Source of the DNA: Helicobacter pylori_CU
GTDB taxonomy: Bacteria; Campylobacterota; Campylobacteria; Campylobacterales; Helicobacteraceae
DNA length: 64,000 bases
Assembly: GCF_000259235.1 (NCBI RefSeq)
Contig: NC_017733.1
Span: forward strand, 558,001-622,000
Direction: 5' to 3'
Below, piece after piece: positions 19,211 to 26,050 of the stretch. The translations under genes were made by a program, and so were the position numbers. Each line of letters opens with the position of its first letter. Position 1 is the stretch's first letter. Below the pieces are notes generated by a model. That model searched no databases. It worked only from the letters and a program-made list of their open reading frames with translations, and was not told the DNA's origin.

Positions 19211-19294
19211 ATGGAAAAAATCCTAGCGTTTTTTAGTCCTAGTCTTTTATTTCTAGCTTTTCTGGGGGGGGGGTTACTTATAAGCCTACCCTAA
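19211..19294 (+). CDS. 27-residue hydrophobic peptide with an internal G10 tract
   Basis: AAGGAGG five bases before the ATG is the best Shine-Dalgarno in the window. The product MEKILAFFSPSLLFLAFLGG continues to a 27-residue end in ISLP and is almost wholly hydrophobic, so it would insert in the membrane. The run of ten G at 19264-19273 encodes the glycines. With eight or eleven G the frame instead runs to a TGA at 19355-19357 that overlaps the ATG of the next gene (ATGA). With nine or twelve it ends within a few codons. Expression is untested; I do not recognise the peptide. Confidence 0.5.
   Translation: MEKILAFFSPSLLFLAFLGGGLLISLP
19264..19273 (+). repeat. G10 homopolymer (contingency tract)
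   Basis: Ten consecutive G residues inside a translated mini-ORF. Poly-G/C tracts of this length slip during replication in H. pylori and are a standard basis for phase variation. Confidence 0.85.
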
Positions 19295-19355
19295 ACCTTT
19301 TAAAATCCCCAAAATCTCTCGCTTTTTTTAAATCCCTCTTTTTTGGAGTTAGGTC

Positions 19356-19820
19356 ATGAAAAAAGATAGAGAAAAAAAACAAAAATACAACAACATTACA
19401 GACGCAACCATCATGGGTTCAACTGGCGAAGAAAGTGCACTTCATGCTAGTGCCAATAGAGAGCATTTTTCTGCCTTTGATAGATTAGAAGAGATCTCAA
19501 AAAGGAAGGTAAACCCTAACTATATTAAACAAAATATCAACCAACAGGCGGGGTATTCTGCTGAAATCAAAGAGCAAGCCCATGTTAATGCGCATAATAT
19601 CCTTGCAGGAAAAAGAGAAAGGATAGTGCAGTATGACAATCTTTCTAGTGGGCAAAAGGCTCAGATTAAGAATCTTTGCCCAAACTATGCCACGCCCAGT
19701 AAGAACCACGAAATCGTGGATTATATCAGTGTGGATGAAAAGGGGAATGTCATTCCTGGCACGCTCACGCAGCATCTCGCATCAAGCAGGAATGAACGCC
19801 GCACAAAGTCTTATTATTAA
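19356..19820 (+). CDS. Orphan 154-residue hydrophilic protein, possibly 3'-truncated
   Basis: A soluble, charged product with no signal peptide or membrane segment (KKDREKKQKYNN... ending ERRTKSYY). I recognise no domain. In the plus-one frame the stretch at the end reads HQAGMNAAQSLIIKK, which looks more protein-like than the terminal residues of the open frame, so a frameshift near 19770-19790 may have cut a longer gene. The ATG could be coupled to the G-tract mini-ORF through an ATGA overlap when that tract has eight or eleven G. It lies in an accessory island between moaA and ftsY. Confidence 0.5.
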   Translation: MKKDREKKQKYNNITDATIMGSTGEESALHASANREHFSAFDRLEEISKRKVNPNYIKQNINQQAGYSAEIKEQAHVNAHNILAGKRERIVQYDNLSSGQKAQIKNLCPNYATPSKNHEIVDYISVDEKGNVIPGTLTQHLASSRNERRTKSYY

Positions 19821-19824
19821 AAAA

Positions 19825-19924
19825 AGGGGTTTTAGTTATTCTATTTTATGATAAAACTCATTCTCTTAAGGGGATAGGGGTATTTTGAAATAATTCCCCC
19901 TACAACCCCCAACTAAAAACCCCT
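19825..19924. repeat. Nested inverted repeats
   Basis: Outer arms AGGGGTTTTAGTT (19825-19837) and AACTAAAAACCCCT (19911-19924) pair with one bulged base. Inside, TAGGGGTATTT (19875-19885) pairs with AAATA...CCCCTA (19888-19902), interrupted by a four-base bulge. The structure starts right after the stop of the 154-residue ORF. It could be a terminator, a structured RNA or the relic of a small mobile element; the sequence does not decide. Confidence 0.5.
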
Positions 19925-20110
19925 AATTCAAGAAGACCGCTTTTTAGAGCTATCACTTGACTAGCATCAAGCTCTTTACTATTGATTGTAAAAAATGCTA
20001 ATAACTTTTTAAATTTGGTTATTGATACCCTATAAAAACAAACCCTATTTCACCAATGTGTTCTATAGATTATAAGCAATAATTAATTGAAGCATAAAAA
20101 ATCTATAAGT
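19925..20110. other. Non-coding AT-rich stretch in the accessory island
   Basis: With the inverted repeats before it and the promoter after it, this is part of a 397-bp gap without a supported gene. No ORF, tRNA or clear repeat is visible here. It is more AT-rich than the housekeeping DNA around it, consistent with acquired sequence. Confidence 0.4.
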
Positions 20111-20139
20111 TTGACTTCTTACAAAAAATTTATTATAAT
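20111..20139 (+). promoter_or_regulatory. Near-consensus promoter of the NYN-domain gene
   Basis: TTGACT (20111-20116) and TATAAT (20134-20139) are separated by exactly 17 bases. Such a complete -35/-10 pair is unusual for H. pylori, whose promoters rarely have a recognisable -35. The start site should be near 20146. Confidence 0.75.
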
Positions 20140-20154
20140 AGACAGCATATTACT

Positions 20155-20194
20155 CAACTAGGGCATTCTTTCTTTAATCCTGTAACCCTAGTTG
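20155..20194 (+). promoter_or_regulatory. Leader hairpin before the NYN-domain gene
   Basis: CAACTAGGG (20155-20163) and CCCTAGTTG (20186-20194) form a perfect nine-pair stem with a 22-base loop, almost at the predicted 5' end of the transcript and 24 bases before the ATG. It could protect the mRNA end or be a protein or RNA target. No known riboswitch is recognisable. Confidence 0.5.
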
Positions 20195-20217
20195 TCCACA
20201 TAAAAAGGATAAAAATT

Positions 20218-20817
20218 ATGAACCATACACAAAAAACAGCAATTTTCGTTGATTTTGAAAATTTGAGAGTAGGTGTTTTTAACAAAACATGGAAAAAGAA
20301 AAGACTCTTTTTTGATTACAACAATAATCCACAGAAAGTTGTAGATTTTTGTAATTTATGTGTTTTTGACAGTTACCATGATAAAGACTTGTTAAATCTA
20401 TATAGAATATTCTTTTACACAGCAAAACCACTAGATAGCCATTCTAAAAAGAAAGATATACTGAATTTTTTGTCAACACTAGAATGTTTAAATCATACTG
20501 CTTTGAGACTTGGGAAACTTGTTAAGCGTGGTGATGTGGAAGTTCAAAAACAAGTAGATATGCTCCTTGGGATAGACATGCTAGAAATTTCCTTAAAACA
20601 TTTTGTAGAAAAAGTAGTTTTAATAGGATATGACTCTGATATGTCTCCGGCTTTAAAATTGGCTAGAACAAATGGAATTCAAACAGAAATTATCCTTTTT
20701 GAAGATCTCGAACAAAAAATAGAAAGTAGCCTTACTAAACATTGTGATTTTATCAAAAAAGTAAGAATAGAAAATATATATAATAAATTAGGCATTAAAA
20801 ACGACAATATTAATTAA
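20218..20817 (+). CDS. NYN-domain (PIN-like) putative ribonuclease
   Basis: A 199-residue protein of the NYN/LabA (DUF88) family, whose members are metal-dependent RNases. Acidic positions expected for the metal site are visible: D12 in AIFVDFEN, D105 and D114 in RGDVEVQKQVDMLLG, and D139/D141 in LIGYDSDMSP. The middle motif KGVDV-like (here KRGDVEVQKQVDM) and the GYDSDM block are characteristic. AAAAGGA precedes the ATG. It stands alone between a strong promoter and a terminator in an accessory island. A role in RNA turnover or a defence/toxin function is inference. Confidence 0.75.
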   Translation: MNHTQKTAIFVDFENLRVGVFNKTWKKKRLFFDYNNNPQKVVDFCNLCVFDSYHDKDLLNLYRIFFYTAKPLDSHSKKKDILNFLSTLECLNHTALRLGKLVKRGDVEVQKQVDMLLGIDMLEISLKHFVEKVVLIGYDSDMSPALKLARTNGIQTEIILFEDLEQKIESSLTKHCDFIKKVRIENIYNKLGIKNDNIN

Positions 20818-20837
20818 TAGGTGTTCAGAATAAGGTT

Positions 20838-20858
20838 ATAGGAGTTTAAAACTCCTAT
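20838..20858 (+). terminator. Terminator after the NYN-domain gene
   Basis: ATAGGAGTTT and AAACTCCTAT form a perfect ten-pair stem with a single-base loop centre (effectively a tighter stem with a small loop), followed by TTTA. It begins 21 bases after the stop codon. Confidence 0.6.
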
Positions 20859-21036
20859 TTTACTATATTGGTAATAACTTCTATATTATTTTTGCAATGT
20901 TTTAATCTTAATTCTTCGAATAAATCTTTCAAAAGGTGCTTTATCATCGCTCTTATAGAAAACATTGAACTCATCATAAAGTTACTTGACCATACTGTTT
21001 ATGTTATACTCCATGTTCCTGGCATGGTTGTATTTT

Positions 21037-21915
21037 TTATTGTTCCACAAACACCGCATCAACCAAGTCTGCTATAAAGCGTTCTTCATCAAAAGCGATC
21101 AAATCGTCTTCTTTTTCGCCCATTCCTAAATAAAGAATGGGTAATTTCAACTCATACAGCACGCTTAAAATCGCTCCGCCCTTAGAAGTGCCATCAAGCT
21201 TAGTCATGATCACGCCGTCTAACGCCAAAGTCTCATGGAAAATCTTGGCTTGCGTTAGCCCAGAACTCCCTTGCGTACCGTCTAAAATAAGGAATTTATA
21301 AAAGGGGGCGTCTTTTAAAACTTTAGAGCAGGTGCGAGCGATTTTAGAAAGCTCGTTTTTAAGGTTGGTTTGGTTGTGCAGCCTCCCGGCGGTGTCTATA
21401 AAAACTTCATCTATATTTTTAGCAATCGCGCTTTCTATGGTGTTGTAAGCTAGAGAGCTTGGATCGCTCCCTTCTTTAGCGCTAATGACTTGAATGTTAA
21501 GCTTTTCACCCCATAATTGCAGCTGTTTGACTGCGGCCGCTCTAAAAGTATCGCCTGCCCCTAAAAGCGCTTTTTTATGCTGTTTTAAAGAGAGTTTGGC
21601 TAATTTAGCGATCGTTGTGGTTTTACCCGCCCCATTAACCCCCACGATTAAGTGCACTAAGGGTTTTGTGGTGATAGTTTTTAGGCGGGTTTTATCATAA
21701 TAGCTTTCCCCTCGCACAAAACGCAACAAAGCGACTTCTAATTGCTTGGGCGTAATTAAATCGCCTAAATGCTTTAATAGGCTCTCTATCAAATCGTATT
21801 GGATGTCAAAGCCAATCAAAATTTCTTCTAATTCCTCTTTAGGGATACTTTCACGCTTTTTTTCTTTCTCTTCGCCCTTAATCTTATTGACAATTTTTTT
21901 GAAAAAATTAAACAT
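21037..21915 (-). CDS. ftsY: Signal recognition particle receptor FtsY
   Basis: FtsY is the membrane-bound GTPase that docks SRP-ribosome complexes on SecYEG. The 292-residue protein has the short lysine-rich amphipathic start (FFKKIVNKIKGEEKEKK) instead of the long acidic A domain of E. coli, then the N domain and the GTPase G domain with GVNGAGKTTTIAKLA (G1), DTAGRLHNQ (G3) and TKLDGTSKGG (G4). It is followed on the minus strand by nothing close; upstream it is 6 bases from the lipoprotein gene. Confidence 0.96.
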   Translation of the reverse strand: MFNFFKKIVNKIKGEEKEKKRESIPKEELEEILIGFDIQYDLIESLLKHLGDLITPKQLEVALLRFVRGESYYDKTRLKTITTKPLVHLIVGVNGAGKTTTIAKLAKLSLKQHKKALLGAGDTFRAAAVKQLQLWGEKLNIQVISAKEGSDPSSLAYNTIESAIAKNIDEVFIDTAGRLHNQTNLKNELSKIARTCSKVLKDAPFYKFLILDGTQGSSGLTQAKIFHETLALDGVIMTKLDGTSKGGAILSVLYELKLPILYLGMGEKEDDLIAFDEERFIADLVDAVFVEQ

Positions 21916-21921
21916 GGTTTT

Positions 21922-22479
21922 TTAATCCTTTAAATGGGAAATATCAAATTGGAGCATTTCTGCTGGCACAATCCCCTGATACATTTTAATCAATTGGTGT
22001 TTGTCATATAAGAGCATGTTAAAAGAATGGTTTAAAGCGTCATGGTTTAAATGATCAAAAAGAGCGGTATCTTTAGGGTTTAAAATCATCAAATCAGTTT
22101 GAGAAGGCGCAATAAAGTCTTTGATTGCATCGCTTGAATAGGGTTTATTGAGTAAAATAAGCACCCTCAAACGATCTTTAAAAGTTTTTTTTAAGATGTT
22201 AAAGGTGGGAGAGTAATTTTTTAAAAAATCGTCTAAAGCGCTTAAAACTAATAGGGTAGGGGTGTTGGAATCCGGGCTGATGTTTAGGGAATCTAAATCG
22301 CCTGTAATCGTGTATTCTTGGTTATTCAAATCCATAGCGGTGTAGGTTTTAGGGCTATCTTGTTGGGTGGTATTGTTTTGAGAATCTTGAGATTTTTGAG
22401 AATTTTTACAAGCGCTAAAACCCAACAAAACGATAAAAACCAGCGCGATAAAACGCAAAAAATAAGCCTTAATTCTCAT
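21922..22479 (-). CDS. Putative lipoprotein with a thioredoxin-like domain
   Basis: From ATG 22479 the product has 185 residues: a hydrophobic signal ending FSAC, which serves as a lipobox cysteine at about residue 24, a Q/N/S-rich linker, and a globular domain resembling thioredoxin-like TlpA folds (TLLVLSALDDFLKNY, RVLILLN). The CxxC active-site pair is absent, so it is unlikely to be a redox enzyme. A GTG three codons upstream (22488) is too near the AAGGA to be preferred. It ends 6 bases before ftsY. Membership of the thioredoxin-like fold is tentative. Confidence 0.65.
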   Translation of the reverse strand: MRIKAYFLRFIALVFIVLLGFSACKNSQKSQDSQNNTTQQDSPKTYTAMDLNNQEYTITGDLDSLNISPDSNTPTLLVLSALDDFLKNYSPTFNILKKTFKDRLRVLILLNKPYSSDAIKDFIAPSQTDLMILNPKDTALFDHLNHDALNHSFNMLLYDKHQLIKMYQGIVPAEMLQFDISHLKD

Positions 22480-22567
22480 TATAAACACATCCTTAAGAAT
22501 AATAAAATGGTAACTAATAACCTAAAATTATACTATAATGTAAGTCTAAAATTTAAGGATTATAACC

Positions 22568-23245
22568 ATTAAAACGATTTTTAGAGATTTTTGTAAAGAA
22601 CGCTTGAAAAGGGCTAAAGCAAAAAATAAAGTCAGGGATAAATTGGCTTGCAAGCTTTTGTTTTGGAAACTCAAAGATTATCAAAATATTTTATTGTATA
22701 GCCCATTAGGGCATGAGCTTGACATTAGGCCTTTGATTTTGAAGTTAAGACAAAAAAATAAGCGCGTGTGGTTGCCTAAAAGCATCAAAAAAGGCACTGA
22801 TTTTTCTAAAGAGGGTTTTACTATCTCGCCCTTTAGGTTGCCCTTAAAGCGTTTGGGGTGGTTTGATGAGCCGAGTTTATCGCGTTGTTATAAGCGGGAA
22901 TTAGATTGCATTGTCGTGCCGATTTTAGGAATGGATACAAGCTTTAGGCGCGTGGGTTTTGGGCTAGGCATGTATGATAGGAGTTTGCCAAAATTGCTCA
23001 AAAAGCAACTAAAACGCCCCTTAATCGTGTTTGTGAGTAGGGAGTTAGCGATCGCTAATGGTATCCTTACAGACGCTTATGACATTGAAGCGAATCTTTA
23101 CATGAATGCTCGTATCGTTATGAAGAATGATAAAAGGAAACATTATGAGCAGCGGGTTAATTTACATTTCATTAGAAGTTTTGGTAGCGTGTTTGATCAC
23201 CGCTCTAGTCATGTATTATGTGATGAAAAAGATCTATTATGCTAG
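22568..23245 (+). CDS. 5-formyltetrahydrofolate cyclo-ligase family protein, unusual start
   Basis: This family converts 5-formyl-THF to 5,10-methenyl-THF. The substrate/ATP blocks are visible: ILLYSPLGHELDIRPLI near residue 50, VVPILGMDTSFRRVGFGLGMYDR near 115 (the glycine-rich GxGxGxYD motif). The conserved N-terminal helix (FRDFCKERLKRAKAKNK) needs translation from about 22568, where the codon is ATT, 7-8 bases after AAGGA. The nearest ordinary start is TTG 22604 with no ribosome binding site. The 3' end overlaps rny by 101 bases in another frame. Confidence 0.75.
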   Translation: MKTIFRDFCKERLKRAKAKNKVRDKLACKLLFWKLKDYQNILLYSPLGHELDIRPLILKLRQKNKRVWLPKSIKKGTDFSKEGFTISPFRLPLKRLGWFDEPSLSRCYKRELDCIVVPILGMDTSFRRVGFGLGMYDRSLPKLLKKQLKRPLIVFVSRELAIANGILTDAYDIEANLYMNARIVMKNDKRKHYEQRVNLHFIRSFGSVFDHRSSHVLCDEKDLLC

Positions 23246-24734
23246 AGGGCAAGCCATTTTAAAAGGCGCTTCAGCTAAAGCCAAATTAATGGAGTTTCAA
23301 GCGAAATCTTTTGTGGAAGCTGAAGAGATGCGCATGAAAAGCCAAGAATGCAAGTTGCAACAGCAATATGAAAATAAGAATTTGCAACTCCAAACCCATT
23401 TTGATAAAAAAGAAGCGCATTTGAAGCATTTAGAAGCGCAACACAAAGAATTTGTAAGAGATGAAAAACGCTATTTGGAAAAGGAAAAAAAAGAGCTTGA
23501 AAAAGAACGCCAAATTTTAGAACAAGAAAAAGAAAATTTTAAAAAACAGCGCGCTATTTGTAAAGAAGCTCAAGCCAAAGCGCTAGACGCAATGCTCAAT
23601 TACATGGCTTATACCAAAGATGAAATTAAAAGCATGATCTTAGAGCAATTAGAAGAAGAATTAGAAGCGCAAAAAAGCGCCTTAATTAGGCGTTATGAAA
23701 AAGAAGCCAAAGAAGAGGGCAAGAAAAAATCGTATGCCATTTTAGCGGAAGCGACAGCCCGTTTTGCGGGCGATTATGCGACAGAGAATTTAACAAGCCG
23801 TATCGCTTTGCCTTGCTCAGATTATGTGGGTCGTGTGATAGGAAAAGACGGGAAAAACATTGAAGCGTTTAAAAAGATTAGTGGGGTGGATATAGAATTT
23901 AGCGAAGATAGCAGCGAATTGTGCTTGTCCAGTTTCAATATTTATCGGCGTGAAGTGGCGAGCGAGACGATTAAAATTTTAATAGAAGACGGCCGTATCC
24001 AGCCTAACAGGATTGAAGAGGTTTATCACAGAGTCGCACGCAACATGGAAAAAGAACTGCTTTTTGAAGGAGAGAGCGTGGTGCTAGAATTAGAGCTTGG
24101 GGCTATGGAAGATGAGCTTAAAATTTTAATAGGCAAAATGCGTTACCGCTCCAGTTTTGGGCAAAACGCCTTACAGCATTCTAAGGAAGTCGCTCTTTTA
24201 GCCGGCTTGATTGCAGAACAGCTTGGGGGGGATAAAAAGCTCGCTAGAAGAGCGGGTATTTTGCATGATATTGGTAAAGCGCTCACCCAAGAGCTTGGGA
24301 GAGACCATGTGAATTTAGGCGTTGAGGTGTGCAAGCGCCATAAAGAAGATCCGGTTGTGATCAATGCGATTTATGCCCACCATGGGCATGAAGAGATTTT
24401 GAGCGTGGAGTGCGCGAGCGTGTGCGCGGCTGATGCACTTTCAGCAGGGCGTCCTGGGGCTAGAAGAAAGAGCGATGAAGAATACGCTAAACGCATGCAA
24501 GCTTTAGAAGAGATCGCGCTAGAATTTGATGGGGTGGAAAAGGCGTATGCGATGGAGAGCGGGCGAGAATTAAGAGTGATTGTCAAATCCAACCAAGTTA
24601 GGGACAATCAAGTGCCTATTATTGCCAGAAAGATCGCTAAAAAGATAGAAGAGAGCGCTCAGTATGTGGGCGAAGTGGGTGTGCAAGTGGTGCGAGAAAG
24701 CCGTTTCAAAACGACCGCTACGCTCAAGCAATGA
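23145..24734 (+). CDS. rny: Ribonuclease Y
   Basis: A membrane-anchored endoribonuclease starting mRNA decay. The 529-residue protein has an N-terminal transmembrane helix (about 8-25), a long charged coiled coil (about 40-200), a KH RNA-binding domain (GRVIGKDGKNIEAFKKISGVD, about 232-252) and an HD domain with the metal pair in ILHDIGKAL (about 380). ATG 23145 is preceded by AAAGGA. It lies inside the end of the previous gene, suggesting coupled translation. Confidence 0.95.
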   Translation: MSSGLIYISLEVLVACLITALVMYYVMKKIYYARGQAILKGASAKAKLMEFQAKSFVEAEEMRMKSQECKLQQQYENKNLQLQTHFDKKEAHLKHLEAQHKEFVRDEKRYLEKEKKELEKERQILEQEKENFKKQRAICKEAQAKALDAMLNYMAYTKDEIKSMILEQLEEELEAQKSALIRRYEKEAKEEGKKKSYAILAEATARFAGDYATENLTSRIALPCSDYVGRVIGKDGKNIEAFKKISGVDIEFSEDSSELCLSSFNIYRREVASETIKILIEDGRIQPNRIEEVYHRVARNMEKELLFEGESVVLELELGAMEDELKILIGKMRYRSSFGQNALQHSKEVALLAGLIAEQLGGDKKLARRAGILHDIGKALTQELGRDHVNLGVEVCKRHKEDPVVINAIYAHHGHEEILSVECASVCAADALSAGRPGARRKSDEEYAKRMQALEEIALEFDGVEKAYAMESGRELRVIVKSNQVRDNQVPIIARKIAKKIEESAQYVGEVGVQVVRESRFKTTATLKQ

Positions 24735-25988
24735 TTAAGCCTTTTTCCCGCACCTTTTCCATATGCCTTTAGAAAAAACTTTATAATAGATGAATGAGCG
24801 CAAAAAAGTTTCTGATGCGATCACTACAAAAATAAATTCCACCTTAAAATGATGAATTAAAAGCAAGTAAATGGGCATGATCCTTAACCCCCATAAGCTT
24901 AGGGTGTTAATATACAGTGAGACTTTAGAAATGCCAGCCCCCCTAAAAACTCCATCTAGCACAAAATACCCAATTAAGGGGGCTTGAGAGAGACCCACAG
25001 CGATCAAATAAGATCGCGCCACTTCTAAGACTTCTTCATCTTGAGAAAAAAGGCTCGCAAATTCTTTAGCGAATAAGACTAAAACAATCCCTAAAACCCC
25101 CATTAAACCCATAGAGATTTTTAAAATCAAATGCGCGTATTCTGTGGCGATCTTTGGCTTGTTCGCCCCTAAATTTTGCCCTGTTAAAACCATCGCTGCG
25201 ATCATAAATCCAAATCCGGGCATGAACGAAAAGGTTTCCACCCTAATGCCTATTTGCATGCCCGCTAACACCTTATCCCCATAGCTCGCTACAAATTTAG
25301 ACAAGAGTATTAAAGAAAATAAGCTCAATAAACGCTCAAACCCGGCTGGCCAACCCACTCTAAACATGGTTTTTAAAAAAGAAAAATGAAAGGTTATTTT
25401 GAATTTTAAAGGGATTTTTTTGATTTGTATCCAAAGACTAAGCGCGAGTAATTCCCAATAAGAGACAACCACATTCGCTAAAGCAGAGCCTACAATCCCC
25501 ATTTCTTTAAAACCAAAATCCCCAAAAATCAAGGCTTGATTCAAAAAAATGCATGCGATGACCATGATGATTTTGACAATAAAGGGGGTTAGGGTGTCTG
25601 AAAAACTAGCGAGCGCTGAAACTAAAACATTTTTTAAAAAAATACTCGGTAGCGCGATAACTAAGATTTCTAAATAATCTTGCGTCAATTGGCGTGAAGG
25701 ATCTTGTAATTGCATCCAATTCAAAAAAGGCTCAATCAAAAAATAAGAAACCAACAGCACGCCCAAACAGATCATAAACGCCCCTATGAAAATACTTGAA
25801 AAGGCGTGATTGATTTGAGCAAAATCCCTAGCCCCCACAAGCCTAGAAAGAATAGCGTTAGTGCCGGTGTATAAAATCGTATTGATCCCATAAAAAAGCA
25901 TCAAAAATTGCAAGCCTACCCCTAAAGCCACAATGTGATGGTGCGAAATCTTACCCACAAAAAAAACCGAGAGCGCGACCACCAGCAC
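24735..25988 (-). CDS. MATE-family multidrug/toxin efflux transporter
   Basis: About twelve membrane helices and paired MatE domains make this an Na+- or H+-coupled efflux protein. The open frame from GTG 25988 has 417 residues but begins inside the first MATE helix. The same frame continues upstream for 21 codons (VKKIFSLALPSGVNAFLDV), a normal MATE start, yet contains no ATG, GTG or TTG. The codon overlapping the previous stop is ATC (26051-26049), where a TAATG stop-start overlap would be expected. See findings. Confidence 0.8.
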   Translation of the reverse strand: MLVVALSVFFVGKISHHHIVALGVGLQFLMLFYGINTILYTGTNAILSRLVGARDFAQINHAFSSIFIGAFMICLGVLLVSYFLIEPFLNWMQLQDPSRQLTQDYLEILVIALPSIFLKNVLVSALASFSDTLTPFIVKIIMVIACIFLNQALIFGDFGFKEMGIVGSALANVVVSYWELLALSLWIQIKKIPLKFKITFHFSFLKTMFRVGWPAGFERLLSLFSLILLSKFVASYGDKVLAGMQIGIRVETFSFMPGFGFMIAAMVLTGQNLGANKPKIATEYAHLILKISMGLMGVLGIVLVLFAKEFASLFSQDEEVLEVARSYLIAVGLSQAPLIGYFVLDGVFRGAGISKVSLYINTLSLWGLRIMPIYLLLIHHFKVEFIFVVIASETFLRSFIYYKVFSKGIWKRCGKKA

Positions 25989-26050
25989 ATCTAAAAAAGC
26001 ATTGACCCCAGAGGGTAAGGCTAAAGAAAAGATTTTCTTAACTTGATAGA

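Noticed and set aside
19633..19851. A 72-residue plus-strand ORF overlapping the 154-residue gene
   Set aside because: Its first two thirds look like noise; only the end is protein-like, which fits a frameshifted tail better than an independent gene. It is discussed as such in the findings.
20868..21077. A 69-residue plus-strand ORF between the NYN gene and ftsY
   Set aside because: No ribosome binding site, runs into the 3' end of ftsY on the other strand, and starts just after a terminator; no protein-like features.
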